A stretch of 5,353 bases of DNA, taken from positions 1 through 5,353 of the forward strand of contig JARDZH010000195.1 of NCBI GenBank assembly GCA_029240955.1. The letters are read 5' to 3'. The notes below the pieces were generated by a model, which saw only the letters and a program-made list of their open reading frames with translations, had not been told where the DNA came from and did no database searches. Positions within the stretch are counted from its first letter, which is position 1. Each line of letters starts with the position of its first letter. This document shows, in pieces, positions 1 to 5,353 of the stretch. The translations under genes and the position numbers were made by a program. The DNA is from Pseudomonas sp. (GTDB taxonomy: Bacteria; Pseudomonadota; Gammaproteobacteria; Pseudomonadales; Pseudomonadaceae).

Positions 1-706
1 GGGCGCGCGCAGCTTCGTCGTAGCGGAACGTTTTCAGCTCGCGCTTGGGCGGAGTGACCAAGCCGGCCCACACCGTTTCGACCGACGCCACGATCATCGC
101 GCCGACCAGCACCATCGCCATCGGGCCGCGCTCGGTGTCGAACAGGCAGACCACGCGCTCGTTGCGGGCGAAGAGCTCAGGGACGTTTTCGGCAGTGACT
201 TTGTTCACCGAGAAAATCCGGCCGGGCACGTAGACCATTTCGCGCAGAGTGCCGCTCAGTGGCATATGAACGCGATGGTAGTCCTGAGGTGACAGATAGA
301 CCGTTGCGAACTCACCACCCATGAAAGGCGCGGACAGTTTCGGATCGCCGCCCAGCAGTTCCAGCACGCTGAAGCTGTGGCCTTTGGCCTGGAAGATACG
401 GCCGTGTTCGATGGTGCCAACCTGGCTGATTTTGCCGTCGGCTGGAGAGAGGATCGCGCCGGGCACTGTCGACAACGGACGTGCGTCGGGCTTGAGGGCG
501 CGAGTGAAGAACGCGTTGAAGTTCTCGTAAGCGGTCAGGTCCTCGACCTTGGCCTGAGTCATGTCCACCTGATACTGGCGGGCGAACCAGGACGTGAAGG
601 CATTCTTGAACCAGGTCGCCCGGCACTCGGCAACGCAGCCTGCCAGACGCGACAGCAGGTGATGGGGCAACAGGTACTGCATGAGTATGAACAAACGATC
701 TTTCAT
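1..706 (-). CDS. psd: Phosphatidylserine decarboxylase proenzyme, 3' end cut by window
   Basis: Decarboxylates phosphatidylserine to phosphatidylethanolamine, the last step of PE synthesis, at the inner membrane. The first 235 residues are visible; the reading frame runs open off the left edge. Residues 63-77 read [15 protein letters not shown], a bacterial Psd hallmark. SPADG places an Asp at residue 90, and YHRVHMP places His at 144 and 147; D90 and H147 match the number and context of two members of the E. coli D-H-S triad. The third member, the LGST motif where self-cleavage creates the pyruvoyl group, would lie about 15-20 residues past the edge and cannot be checked. The N-terminus [23 protein letters not shown] has the usual amphipathic membrane-associating character. 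The ATG at 706-704 is preceded by a modest GGGA Shine-Dalgarno with a 6-base spacer. It lies 63 bases downstream of rhdA on the same strand. Truncation is a window effect, not evidence of a broken gene. Confidence 0.96.
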   Translation of the reverse strand, partial: MKDRLFILMQYLLPHHLLSRLAGCVAECRATWFKNAFTSWFARQYQVDMTQAKVEDLTAYENFNAFFTRALKPDARPLSTVPGAILSPADGKISQVGTIEHGRIFQAKGHSFSVLELLGGDPKLSAPFMGGEFATVYLSPQDYHRVHMPLSGTLREMVYVPGRIFSVNKVTAENVPELFARNERVVCLFDTERGPMAMVLVGAMIVASVETVWAGLVTPPKRELKTFRYDEAARA

Positions 707-745
707 TGAAATTCCCAAAACTTGATAGGAGTGCTGATGCTGATC

Positions 746-769
746 AGGCCGCAAGGCGCTGAACGGCCT
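746..769 (-). other. Small GC hairpin between rhdA and psd
   Basis: AGGCCG (746-751) and CGGCCT (764-769) are a perfect 6-base inverted repeat around a 12-base loop, beginning directly after the rhdA stop codon at 772-770. No T-run follows on the minus strand, so it is not a standard intrinsic terminator. It could be a weak intercistronic RNA structure (pausing or processing) or chance in GC-rich DNA. Confidence 0.25.
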
Positions 770-1585
770 TCATTGCTCGACGGGCGTGTCCGGGTGATTG
801 CCCCATTCGCCCCACGATCCGGCATAGGCCTTGACCCGTGGATAGCCCAATGCCTTGGCCACCAGATAGGTGAAACCCGAACGGTGGTGCGTCTGACAGT
901 GAGTGATGATTTCCTTGTCCGGCGTGATGCCCAGATGTTCGAGCACCTGCGGCATGTCGCGGCGGATGCGCAGGTTGTGCGCAGGGTCCATGCCCGCGGT
1001 CCATTCGAAGTTGATTGCACCTGGAATATGACCACCCTTGGCCGCAAGCACCTTCTCACCCGAGTATTCGGTCGGGCCGCGCGCATCCCAGATTGCCAGG
1101 TCAGCGGCGCCAAGACGGCTCTGCACATACTCGCGGGTAGCAGTGGGTTCGTCGTGCAGGGTCAGCGTGACCGGAGTCGTTGCAGCCGCCGGGATGTCAG
1201 TCGACAACGGCAGCGAATGCGCGGCCCACGCCAGCAGGCCGCCGTCCAGATAGTGGTAACGCGAGTGGCCGATGACATCCAGCAACCAGATGAAACGTCC
1301 GGCCCAACCGCCGCCCTCGTCGTCATACACCACATAGACCGCGTCGGGGTTATGGCCCAGCTCGCCGAACAGTTGCTCAAGGCTGGCGTGGGTTGGCAAC
1401 AGGCCGGGCGCCGGTGGCAGCCCCAGCTGCGTACGCTTGGGATCGACGAAACGAGCGCCCGGAATGTGCCCGGCCTCGTAACGCGCCTTGCTGGTCAGGT
1501 CCACGAGAATGAGTTGCGGGGCGTCAAGGCGCTCAAGCAGGTCGTTGAGCTCGATGACCAACGGTAAGCCGTTGAAAACCGACAT
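770..1585 (-). CDS. rhdA: Tandem-domain rhodanese (thiosulfate sulfurtransferase)
   Basis: Cytoplasmic sulfurtransferase that carries sulfane sulfur as a persulfide on one cysteine and passes it to cyanide in vitro, or to cellular thiol acceptors. The 271-residue protein has two rhodanese domains. The N-terminal one (about 10-125) keeps GHIPGA at 39-44, but its active-site loop reads YDDEGGGWAGR (87-97) with acidic residues where a cysteine would be, so it is non-catalytic. The C-terminal one (about 147-268) has IWDARG with D167, RGPTEYSG at 169-176, GHIPGA at 185-190 and the loop CQTHHRSG starting at C230. That loop, the Cys number and the length all match, from memory, Azotobacter vinelandii RhdA. 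C230 appears to be the only cysteine. No signal peptide is seen. The ATG is supported by a strong GGAGG at 1592-1596, 6 bases upstream. It sits between the HDOD gene (45-base gap) and psd (63-base gap), all on one strand. The physiological sulfur acceptor is not shown by the sequence. Confidence 0.95.
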   Translation of the reverse strand: MSVFNGLPLVIELNDLLERLDAPQLILVDLTSKARYEAGHIPGARFVDPKRTQLGLPPAPGLLPTHASLEQLFGELGHNPDAVYVVYDDEGGGWAGRFIWLLDVIGHSRYHYLDGGLLAWAAHSLPLSTDIPAAATTPVTLTLHDEPTATREYVQSRLGAADLAIWDARGPTEYSGEKVLAAKGGHIPGAINFEWTAGMDPAHNLRIRRDMPQVLEHLGITPDKEIITHCQTHHRSGFTYLVAKALGYPRVKAYAGSWGEWGNHPDTPVEQ

Positions 1586-1630
1586 TTGCAGCCTCCGGTT
1601 CAGACAAAGATGCGAATTGTACGCCAGGCC

Positions 1631-3166
1631 TCAGGCTTTGCGATGACTAAAGATGCCCAGCGCCCTTTCAATACATTGCGCGGTTTTTCCGAATGCTTGA
1701 ACGGACATTTCTGACAAAGCACCGCCGCCCTGATCGGCCACTGCCAGCATCAGCACCTTGTTATTGCTGCTCAGCGAGCGAATCAACAGGTGCTGGCCTT
1801 TGAACAATGTGTTCAAAGGCGCGGGGAGCAGTGCTGCGAACTGCGCATGGTTGGTCGGGTTCAGACGCAGCTGCGTCGGTTGCGCCAACAGCCGTTGCAG
1901 CACCGTGCTCTCTTTGATGAACAGCTGCAGGGCACCCGCCTCAGCCGGCAGGCCCGCGTGCTGATGGACGCGCATGACGGTTCCGGTCTTGTCCGCCATC
2001 AGCAGCATGACGCGCTGCATGCCGCATGCCGTGAACGCATCACGAGCGGCAGTGGTCAGGTGCATCGCATTGATGAAGGGCGTCGGCTCGGTCAGCAGCT
2101 CGGCGCACTGTTTGCGCCACTTGGCCAGCTCATCGGCAGTCGGCGGCGCAGCGGGTTCGCTGTCACGTTTGACCCGGCGCGCGTCCCACGGCCAAAGCAG
2201 TGCTTCGGCCGGGTGCCACAGGTCCGACTCTGCATGCGCGCGCGCACTGCTTGCCGCGTTCTGATGCGCCTGCTGCTGTATTTCGTCCAGCGGTTGTTGC
2301 AGATAAAGACTGGTCAGGCGCTCCCAGCGCAGACAGTGCGGAGTGTTCCAGGCCTGCTGCGCGGCGAGTGCCAGCCCGTTGCCCAACAAGACGGTATTGG
2401 CGGGCTGATTGAGCCAGCGGCGCAAGTGGGGGTCAGCGTCCATCAATTGTTGTTGAAGGAGGGGGCTGTGATCTTCACGAGAGATGCGCAGCACTTTGAC
2501 CAGATCACGCCGCTCGCCGAGCAACAGCTTATAGCCCCGCGTCACCCAGATGGGCAGACGCCAGTGCTCGGCCACTTTGAGACAGAGCTCCAGCAGATTG
2601 ACGCCGAACAGTTCCTGCTCGACCCGCTGGCTGGATTCACCTTTATGGATCACGCGCAATTCAAGCTCTTCGAGCAGCCTGGGGTGAGCAAGCGCCATCG
2701 GCCACAGCGGCGAGAGAAACAGCAGACTGCCCAGATGGATGTCCTGCCACAGCCGCGCCAGACGGCTGGCGAACAGGCCGTTGGCTTGCTGAGTGGCGTG
2801 CTGACTGACCAGAACCAGCTGACGGAACGCAGCCGGAATATCCTCCGGCGCCTTGCCCGGCAACCGGCCCAACAGCACTTCCGTGCGCGCCAGCCCCAGG
2901 CGGTTGATTGCAATTTCGAGGCTCTCGGCCGGCTCGGTAATGCCGTGGGAATGATGGTTGGCTTCACGCAGCACGCTCAGCACCAGCGCCGGACTGTCCT
3001 GCATCATGTCGGCGATCTCGCGCAGCGAACGACGGCTGTCGCTCAAGGCGGCGCGAACACGATTATGGCTGGCTGCCGGCACCGGCAAGGCGATGCCGTC
3101 GAGCTGTCTGACCCAAGCATCGAGCGTTGTCGGAACAGGATGATGTGCGGCGTGTGCTGTCGGCAT
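1631..3166 (-). CDS. HDOD-domain protein with GAF-like C-terminal region
   Basis: Conserved Pseudomonas protein, 511 residues from the chosen ATG, cytoplasmic, with no signal peptide or membrane segment. Residues about 20-260 look like an HDOD domain: an opening LDGIALPVPAASHNRVRAAL, a helix pair ending SLEIAINRLGLART (82-95), and EQELFGVNLLELCLKVAEHWRLP (183-205), which follows the family pattern E..lfG.d..e.....HW.LP. The HD metal ligands are absent: the usual LLHD-type site reads SLLFLSPLW (147-155), and the family's common histidine after lfG.d is replaced near NLLE. This fits HDOD proteins being non-hydrolytic. Residues about 260-345 are a Gln/Ala/Pro-rich linker. Residues about 347-506 suggest a GAF-like sensory fold (HLTTAARDAFTACGMQRVMLLMADKTGTVMRV, then a VLMLAVAD strand), a weak call. 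HDOD proteins commonly act in signalling, including c-di-GMP and motility networks; this one's partner is unknown. It is divergent from motAB and upstream of rhdA. A TTG start at 3184 is possible but has no Shine-Dalgarno. Confidence 0.85.
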   Translation of the reverse strand: MPTAHAAHHPVPTTLDAWVRQLDGIALPVPAASHNRVRAALSDSRRSLREIADMMQDSPALVLSVLREANHHSHGITEPAESLEIAINRLGLARTEVLLGRLPGKAPEDIPAAFRQLVLVSQHATQQANGLFASRLARLWQDIHLGSLLFLSPLWPMALAHPRLLEELELRVIHKGESSQRVEQELFGVNLLELCLKVAEHWRLPIWVTRGYKLLLGERRDLVKVLRISREDHSPLLQQQLMDADPHLRRWLNQPANTVLLGNGLALAAQQAWNTPHCLRWERLTSLYLQQPLDEIQQQAHQNAASSARAHAESDLWHPAEALLWPWDARRVKRDSEPAAPPTADELAKWRKQCAELLTEPTPFINAMHLTTAARDAFTACGMQRVMLLMADKTGTVMRVHQHAGLPAEAGALQLFIKESTVLQRLLAQPTQLRLNPTNHAQFAALLPAPLNTLFKGQHLLIRSLSSNNKVLMLAVADQGGGALSEMSVQAFGKTAQCIERALGIFSHRKA

Positions 3167-3173
3167 TCGAGGG

Positions 3174-3178
3174 CCTTT
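3174..3178 (-). promoter_or_regulatory. Ribosome binding site deciding the HDOD gene start
   Basis: On the minus strand AAAGG lies 7 bases before the ATG at 3166-3164, a modest but well-spaced Shine-Dalgarno. The frame stays open upstream to a TTG at 3184-3182, which would add six residues (MPKGPR), but the bases before that TTG (GCCCAAAAATAT) contain no purine-rich ribosome site. I therefore place the start at the ATG. Confidence 0.55.
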
Positions 3179-3232
3179 AGGCAAATATTTTTGGGCAGCG
3201 CAGGCCGCGAGTGTCCGGGGTCAGAGGCCCGT

Positions 3233-3258
3233 TTTCAACCCCTCGTTCGAGGGTGAAA
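3233..3258. promoter_or_regulatory. Bulged dyad in the HDOD-motA divergent region
   Basis: TTTCA (3233-3237), a two-base AC bulge, then CCCTCG (3240-3245), TT, CGAGGG (3248-3253) and TGAAA (3254-3258) form an 11-pair inverted repeat interrupted only by the bulge. It ends 22 bases before the FliA promoter and lies 67-92 bases ahead of the HDOD start. It could be a binding site for a dimeric regulator or, if the HDOD transcript begins upstream of it, a leader hairpin with stem CCCTC/GAGGG. No T-run makes it a terminator. The symmetry is seen; the function is inferred. Confidence 0.4.
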
Positions 3259-3280
3259 CCGGTTTTTCGCATTAACTGAC

Positions 3281-3307
3281 TATAGTCTCGCCCGGTTAGG
3301 CCGATAA
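3281..3307 (+). promoter_or_regulatory. Sigma-28 (FliA) promoter for motAB
   Basis: GCCGATAA at 3300-3307 is an exact copy of the sigma-28 -10 consensus. Exactly 11 bases upstream, 3281-3288 read TATAGTCT, matching six of eight positions of the -35 consensus TAAAGTTT. Both boxes and the spacing (TAAAGTTT-N11-GCCGATAA) therefore agree with a flagellar late-class promoter on the plus strand. Transcription would begin about 6-9 bases after the -10, giving a motA leader of roughly 60 bases. FliA control of a stator operon makes biological sense, as motA is FliA-dependent in E. coli. The TATAGT string also resembles a sigma-70 -10, but no matching -35 lies 16-18 bases upstream. Confidence 0.8.
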
Positions 3308-3373
3308 GGGGGACAAGAGTTTCACGCATTGCGCAAATGTCCTTGAACCCGACTCAGTAAAGTATTTTTTCTT

Positions 3374-4225
3374 ATGGCTAAAATTATCGGCATCATCGTC
3401 GTCATCGCGAGCGTGCTTGGCGGATACGTACTTTCCCACGGCAAGCTCATGGCGCTGTTCCAGCCCTATGAAGTCTTGATCATCGGTGGTGCGGCGCTGG
3501 GTGCGTTTCTGCAGGCCAACCCTGGCCACATGACGATGCACGTCTTCAAGAAATCGCTGAAGATGTTCGGGACGCGGTTCACGCACGCCTACTATCTCGA
3601 AGTGCTGGGTCTGGTTTACGAGATCCTCAACAAGAGCCGCCGCGAAGGCATGATGGCGATTGAAGGCGATATCGAAGAACCTGCTTCCAGCCCTATTTTC
3701 GCCAAGTACCCGGGCGTGCTCAAAGACGAGCGCATGACGGCGTACATCTGTGATTACCTGCGCATCATGTCCTCCGGCAACATGGCTCCCCATGAGCTGG
3801 AAGGCCTGTTCGACATGGAACTGCTGAGCATGAAAGAAGAGCTCGAGCATCCATCGCACGCCATCACCGGTATTGCTGACGGCATGCCGGGTTTCGGTAT
3901 CGTCGCGGCGGTACTGGGTATCGTGGTGACCATGGCGTCCCTGGGTTCGGGCGACAAGGCGGCCATCGGTATGCACGTAGGTGCGGCACTGGTCGGCACC
4001 TTCTTCGGTATTCTCGCGGCTTACGGCTTCTTCGGCCCGCTGGCGACTTCTCTGGCCCACGATGCCAAGGAAGAAATGAACGTCTACGAATGCATCAAGG
4101 CTTCGCTGGTGGCTTCGGCTTCGGGCATGCCGCCTTCGCTGGCTGTCGAGTTCGGCCGCAAGGTTCTGTATCCACTGCATCGCCCCAGCTTCAGCGAGCT
4201 GGAACAAGCTGTTCGCGGTCGCTAA
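3374..4225 (+). CDS. motA: Flagellar motor stator protein MotA
   Basis: MotA surrounds a MotB dimer to form the proton channel of the flagellar stator and pushes on the rotor protein FliG. The 283-residue product has four membrane segments: about 2-21, 33-50, 168-190 and 202-225. The cytoplasmic loop between segments 2 and 3 holds KSRREGMMAIEGDIEEP (87-103), whose R89 and E97 align with E. coli R90 and E98, the charges that contact FliG. P172 in GMPGFGIVAAV and P222 in GFFGPLATSL correspond to the two conserved prolines (E. coli P173, P222). The tail AVEFGRKVLYPLHRPSFSELEQAV is typical of the family. Length is close to the E. coli protein (295). The ATG gives the expected N-terminus MAKIIGIIVV, but there is no good Shine-Dalgarno: AGTATTTTTTCTT precedes it. 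motB starts 3 bases after the TAA stop. A FliA promoter lies about 66 bases upstream. This is the MotAB rather than the MotCD stator, judged by length and neighbours. Confidence 0.97.
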   Translation: MAKIIGIIVVIASVLGGYVLSHGKLMALFQPYEVLIIGGAALGAFLQANPGHMTMHVFKKSLKMFGTRFTHAYYLEVLGLVYEILNKSRREGMMAIEGDIEEPASSPIFAKYPGVLKDERMTAYICDYLRIMSSGNMAPHELEGLFDMELLSMKEELEHPSHAITGIADGMPGFGIVAAVLGIVVTMASLGSGDKAAIGMHVGAALVGTFFGILAAYGFFGPLATSLAHDAKEEMNVYECIKASLVASASGMPPSLAVEFGRKVLYPLHRPSFSELEQAVRGR

Positions 4226-4228
4226 GTC

Positions 4229-5248
4229 ATGGAAAATAATCAGCCCATAATCATCAAGCGCGTCAAGCGCTTCGGTGGCGGACATCACGGCGGCGCCTGG
4301 AAAATCGCCTTCGCTGACTTTGCGACAGCGATGATGGCGTTCTTCCTGGTGTTGTGGCTGATGTCGTCGGCCACGCCCGAGCAGTTGATCGCGGTCGCCG
4401 GCTACTTCAAGGACCCGGTGGGTTTCACCGACAGTGGTTCGCCTTACGTCATCGATCTGGGCGGCTCGCCGGAAATGTCACCGAACCAGACGCTCAACCC
4501 TGAGGTGAAAACCACGCCGTCGCCGGATACCGTGCCGATCGAATCCGAGACGTCCGAATCCAAGGCTGAAGCCGTTGAGCAAGAGCGTCTGGAGATGCTG
4601 TTGCAGGAACTGCAGAACAAGGTTGAAGAGAACCCGCAGTTGCAGAAGTTCAAAGACCAGATTCTGTTTGAAATCACTCAGGACGGCCTGCGTATCCAGA
4701 TCATGGATGCCGACAATCGTCCGATGTTCGACTCCGGCAGCGCGCGTCTGAAGCCTTACTTCGAGGACATCCTCTTGGCGATGGCGGACACCATCAAGAG
4801 CGTGCCGAACAAGATCAGCGTCAGCGGCCATACCGATGCCACGCCTTTCGTAGGCAACGGCGGGTTCGGCAACTGGGAACTGTCGGCCAACCGCGCCAAC
4901 GCCGCACGGCGTGCGCTGGTTGCAGGCAGCTATCCGGATGAGCAAGTGGCGCGAGTGGTGGGTTATGCGTCGTCGGCACTGTATGATCGGGAGAATCCGT
5001 TCAACCCGGTGAACCGTCGAATCGACATCGTGGTGCTGACCAAAAAGGCCCAGCAGCGCATCGAAGGCGACCAGAACTCCGGCGCGGCTCCGCAGCCGGT
5101 TCCAGCACCTGCGGCGCCTGGCGCTCCGGGTGCCTCGGCAGCCCCGGCGCCAGTCGACCCGCAAGCGTACGCCCAGCCTCACGAGATTCGGCAGAAACTG
5201 AACATCTTTGATCAGGGCACGTTGAAGGTCGAGCCTGCGCAGAATTGA
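4229..5248 (+). CDS. motB: Flagellar motor stator protein MotB
   Basis: MotB anchors the stator to peptidoglycan and supplies the proton-binding aspartate. Residues 1-24 are a basic cytoplasmic tail (IIIKRVKRFGGGHHGGAWK). One membrane segment follows at about 26-46; D30 in AFADFATAMMAFFLVLWLM corresponds to E. coli D32, the proton acceptor. PEQLIAVAGYF (50-60) is the amphipathic plug that blocks leakage before assembly. An acidic Glu/Gln-rich linker spans about 102-145. The OmpA-like peptidoglycan-binding domain (about 150-270) shows SGHTDATPF (199-207), NWELSANRANAARRAL (215-230) and NRRIDIVVL (262-270). A Pro/Ala-rich stretch (285-312) then leads to a hydrophilic tail ending KLNIFDQGTLKVEP. 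At 339 residues it is longer than E. coli MotB (308), mainly in that tail. The start lies 3 bases after motA with no clear ribosome site of its own, so translational coupling is likely. Confidence 0.97.
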   Translation: MENNQPIIIKRVKRFGGGHHGGAWKIAFADFATAMMAFFLVLWLMSSATPEQLIAVAGYFKDPVGFTDSGSPYVIDLGGSPEMSPNQTLNPEVKTTPSPDTVPIESETSESKAEAVEQERLEMLLQELQNKVEENPQLQKFKDQILFEITQDGLRIQIMDADNRPMFDSGSARLKPYFEDILLAMADTIKSVPNKISVSGHTDATPFVGNGGFGNWELSANRANAARRALVAGSYPDEQVARVVGYASSALYDRENPFNPVNRRIDIVVLTKKAQQRIEGDQNSGAAPQPVPAPAAPGAPGASAAPAPVDPQAYAQPHEIRQKLNIFDQGTLKVEPAQN

Positions 5249-5261
5249 TGCGTGGTCCGTC

Positions 5262-5299
5262 TGTAGGAACGCGCCAGCGCCCGCAAGCTGGCTCCTACA
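5262..5299 (-). repeat. REP palindrome, left arm of an inverted REP pair
   Basis: Read on the minus strand it begins TGTAGGAGCCAGCTTGC, the Pseudomonas REP signature. It folds on itself: TGTAGGA (5262-5268) pairs with TCCTACA (5293-5299), and GCCAGC (5273-5278) with GCTGGC (5287-5292), leaving an ACGC bulge. It begins 13 bases after the motB stop. REPs are small extragenic palindromes mobilised by RAYT transposases; none is encoded in this window. Confidence 0.8.
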
Positions 5300-5306
5300 C
5301 TGGTTG

Positions 5307-5329
5307 GTAGGAGTCAGCTTGCTGGCGAT
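5307..5329 (+). repeat. REP sequence, right arm of an inverted REP pair
   Basis: GTAGGAGTCAGCTTGCTGGCGAT is written in two parts: the conserved head GTAGGAG (5307-5313) and the palindromic core CAGC-TT-GCTG (5315-5324) with a GCGAT tail. It is the same family as the left arm but in the opposite direction, with a 7-base gap between them. Sixteen bases, 5283-5298 against 5307-5322, pair with a single G/T mismatch, so the pair makes one long hairpin, as in REPIN doublets. Confidence 0.8.
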
Positions 5330-5351
5330 CCGCTCCGGCAACGCGGAGCGG
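5330..5351 (+). terminator. GC-rich hairpin downstream of motB, possible terminator
   Basis: CCGCTCCG (5330-5337) and CGGAGCGG (5344-5351) form a perfect 8-base stem around the loop GCAACG, followed by TT where the window ends. A continuing T-run would make this the intrinsic terminator of motAB; that run cannot be seen. It may instead be an outer palindrome belonging to the REP cluster. Confidence 0.45.
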
Positions 5352-5353
5352 TT

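Noticed and set aside
722..1567. 281-residue open frame on the plus strand over rhdA
   Set aside because: Antisense to rhdA, which carries complete rhodanese motifs and a strong ribosome site; no recognisable domain in the antisense product.
1586..1630. Possible terminator between the HDOD gene and rhdA
   Set aside because: No inverted repeat followed by a T-run on the minus strand is seen, so I see no barrier to readthrough.
3210..3238. TTGAAA-N17-GACACT as a sigma-70 promoter for the HDOD gene
   Set aside because: The -35 is reasonable but the -10 matches only three of six positions, too weak to list. The HDOD promoter remains unidentified.
1790..3256. 488-residue open frame on the plus strand, antisense to the HDOD gene
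   Set aside because: It is almost exactly complementary to the HDOD gene, which has recognisable family motifs. The product is Gln/Arg-rich without any domain I recognise, and long antisense open frames are common in GC-rich Pseudomonas genes.
3281..3286. TATAGT as a sigma-70 -10 box for motA
   Set aside because: No -35 resembling TTGACA lies 16-18 bases upstream (ACCGGT at 17). The same bases fit better as the sigma-28 -35 with exact spacing to GCCGATAA.
3358..3384. TAAAGTAT as a second sigma-28 -35 box
   Set aside because: The -10 position 11 bases later reads GCTAAAAT, only four of eight matches, and it would start transcription inside motA.
3296..4288. 330-residue open frame on the minus strand over motA
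   Set aside because: It is the reverse complement of the unmistakable motA gene, His/Arg-rich, and crosses into motB and the promoter region. A shadow.
4478..5341. 287-residue open frame on the minus strand over motB and the REP pair
   Set aside because: It would begin inside the REP palindromes and is antisense to a clear MotB; it shows no protein family features.
1..5353. CRISPR array, tRNA or rRNA gene, insertion sequence, toxin-antitoxin or defence genes
   Set aside because: I saw no regularly spaced repeats, cloverleaf, transposase or small accessory gene pair; apart from the REP pair the window is ordinary core genome.

Overview
The window is a chromosomal housekeeping and motility segment of a Pseudomonas, most likely from the fluorescens/syringae/putida side of the genus. 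Three things point there: the proteins themselves (a sulfurtransferase with the CQTHHRSG active-site loop of the Azotobacter/Pseudomonas RhdA type, a 283-residue MotA and a 339-residue MotB), the gene order, which I recall from Pseudomonas genomes (psd, rhdA, HDOD gene, then motA and motB, usually followed by rsgA and orn), and a pair of REP palindromes with the Pseudomonas GTAGGAG...CAGCTTGC signature at the right edge. GC content is high throughout and I see no compositional island.

Layout. Minus strand, reading right to left from about 3166 to 1: an HDOD-domain protein gene (3166-1631), rhdA (1585-770) and psd (706-1, cut by the window edge). The gaps are 45 and 63 bases with no convincing intrinsic terminator, so the three may be partly co-transcribed. 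Plus strand: motA (3374-4225) and motB (4229-5248), separated by 3 bases and surely one transcription unit. The two units diverge from a 207-base region (3167-3373) that holds a near-consensus sigma-28 (FliA) promoter aimed at motA and a bulged dyad. Downstream of motB there is an inverted REP pair (REPIN-like) and a GC-rich hairpin that the window end truncates.

Roles. MotA and MotB form the proton-driven stator of the polar flagellum; the FliA promoter would tie them to late flagellar gene expression. Psd makes phosphatidylethanolamine at the inner membrane. RhdA moves sulfane sulfur. The HDOD protein lacks the HD metal ligands and is probably a regulatory or scaffold protein of unknown specific role; its divergent position next to motAB is suggestive only.

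No previously undescribed system is evident. The points most worth a second look are the FliA promoter, the three-armed REP structure after motB, and the divergent HDOD gene with its degenerate HD site.
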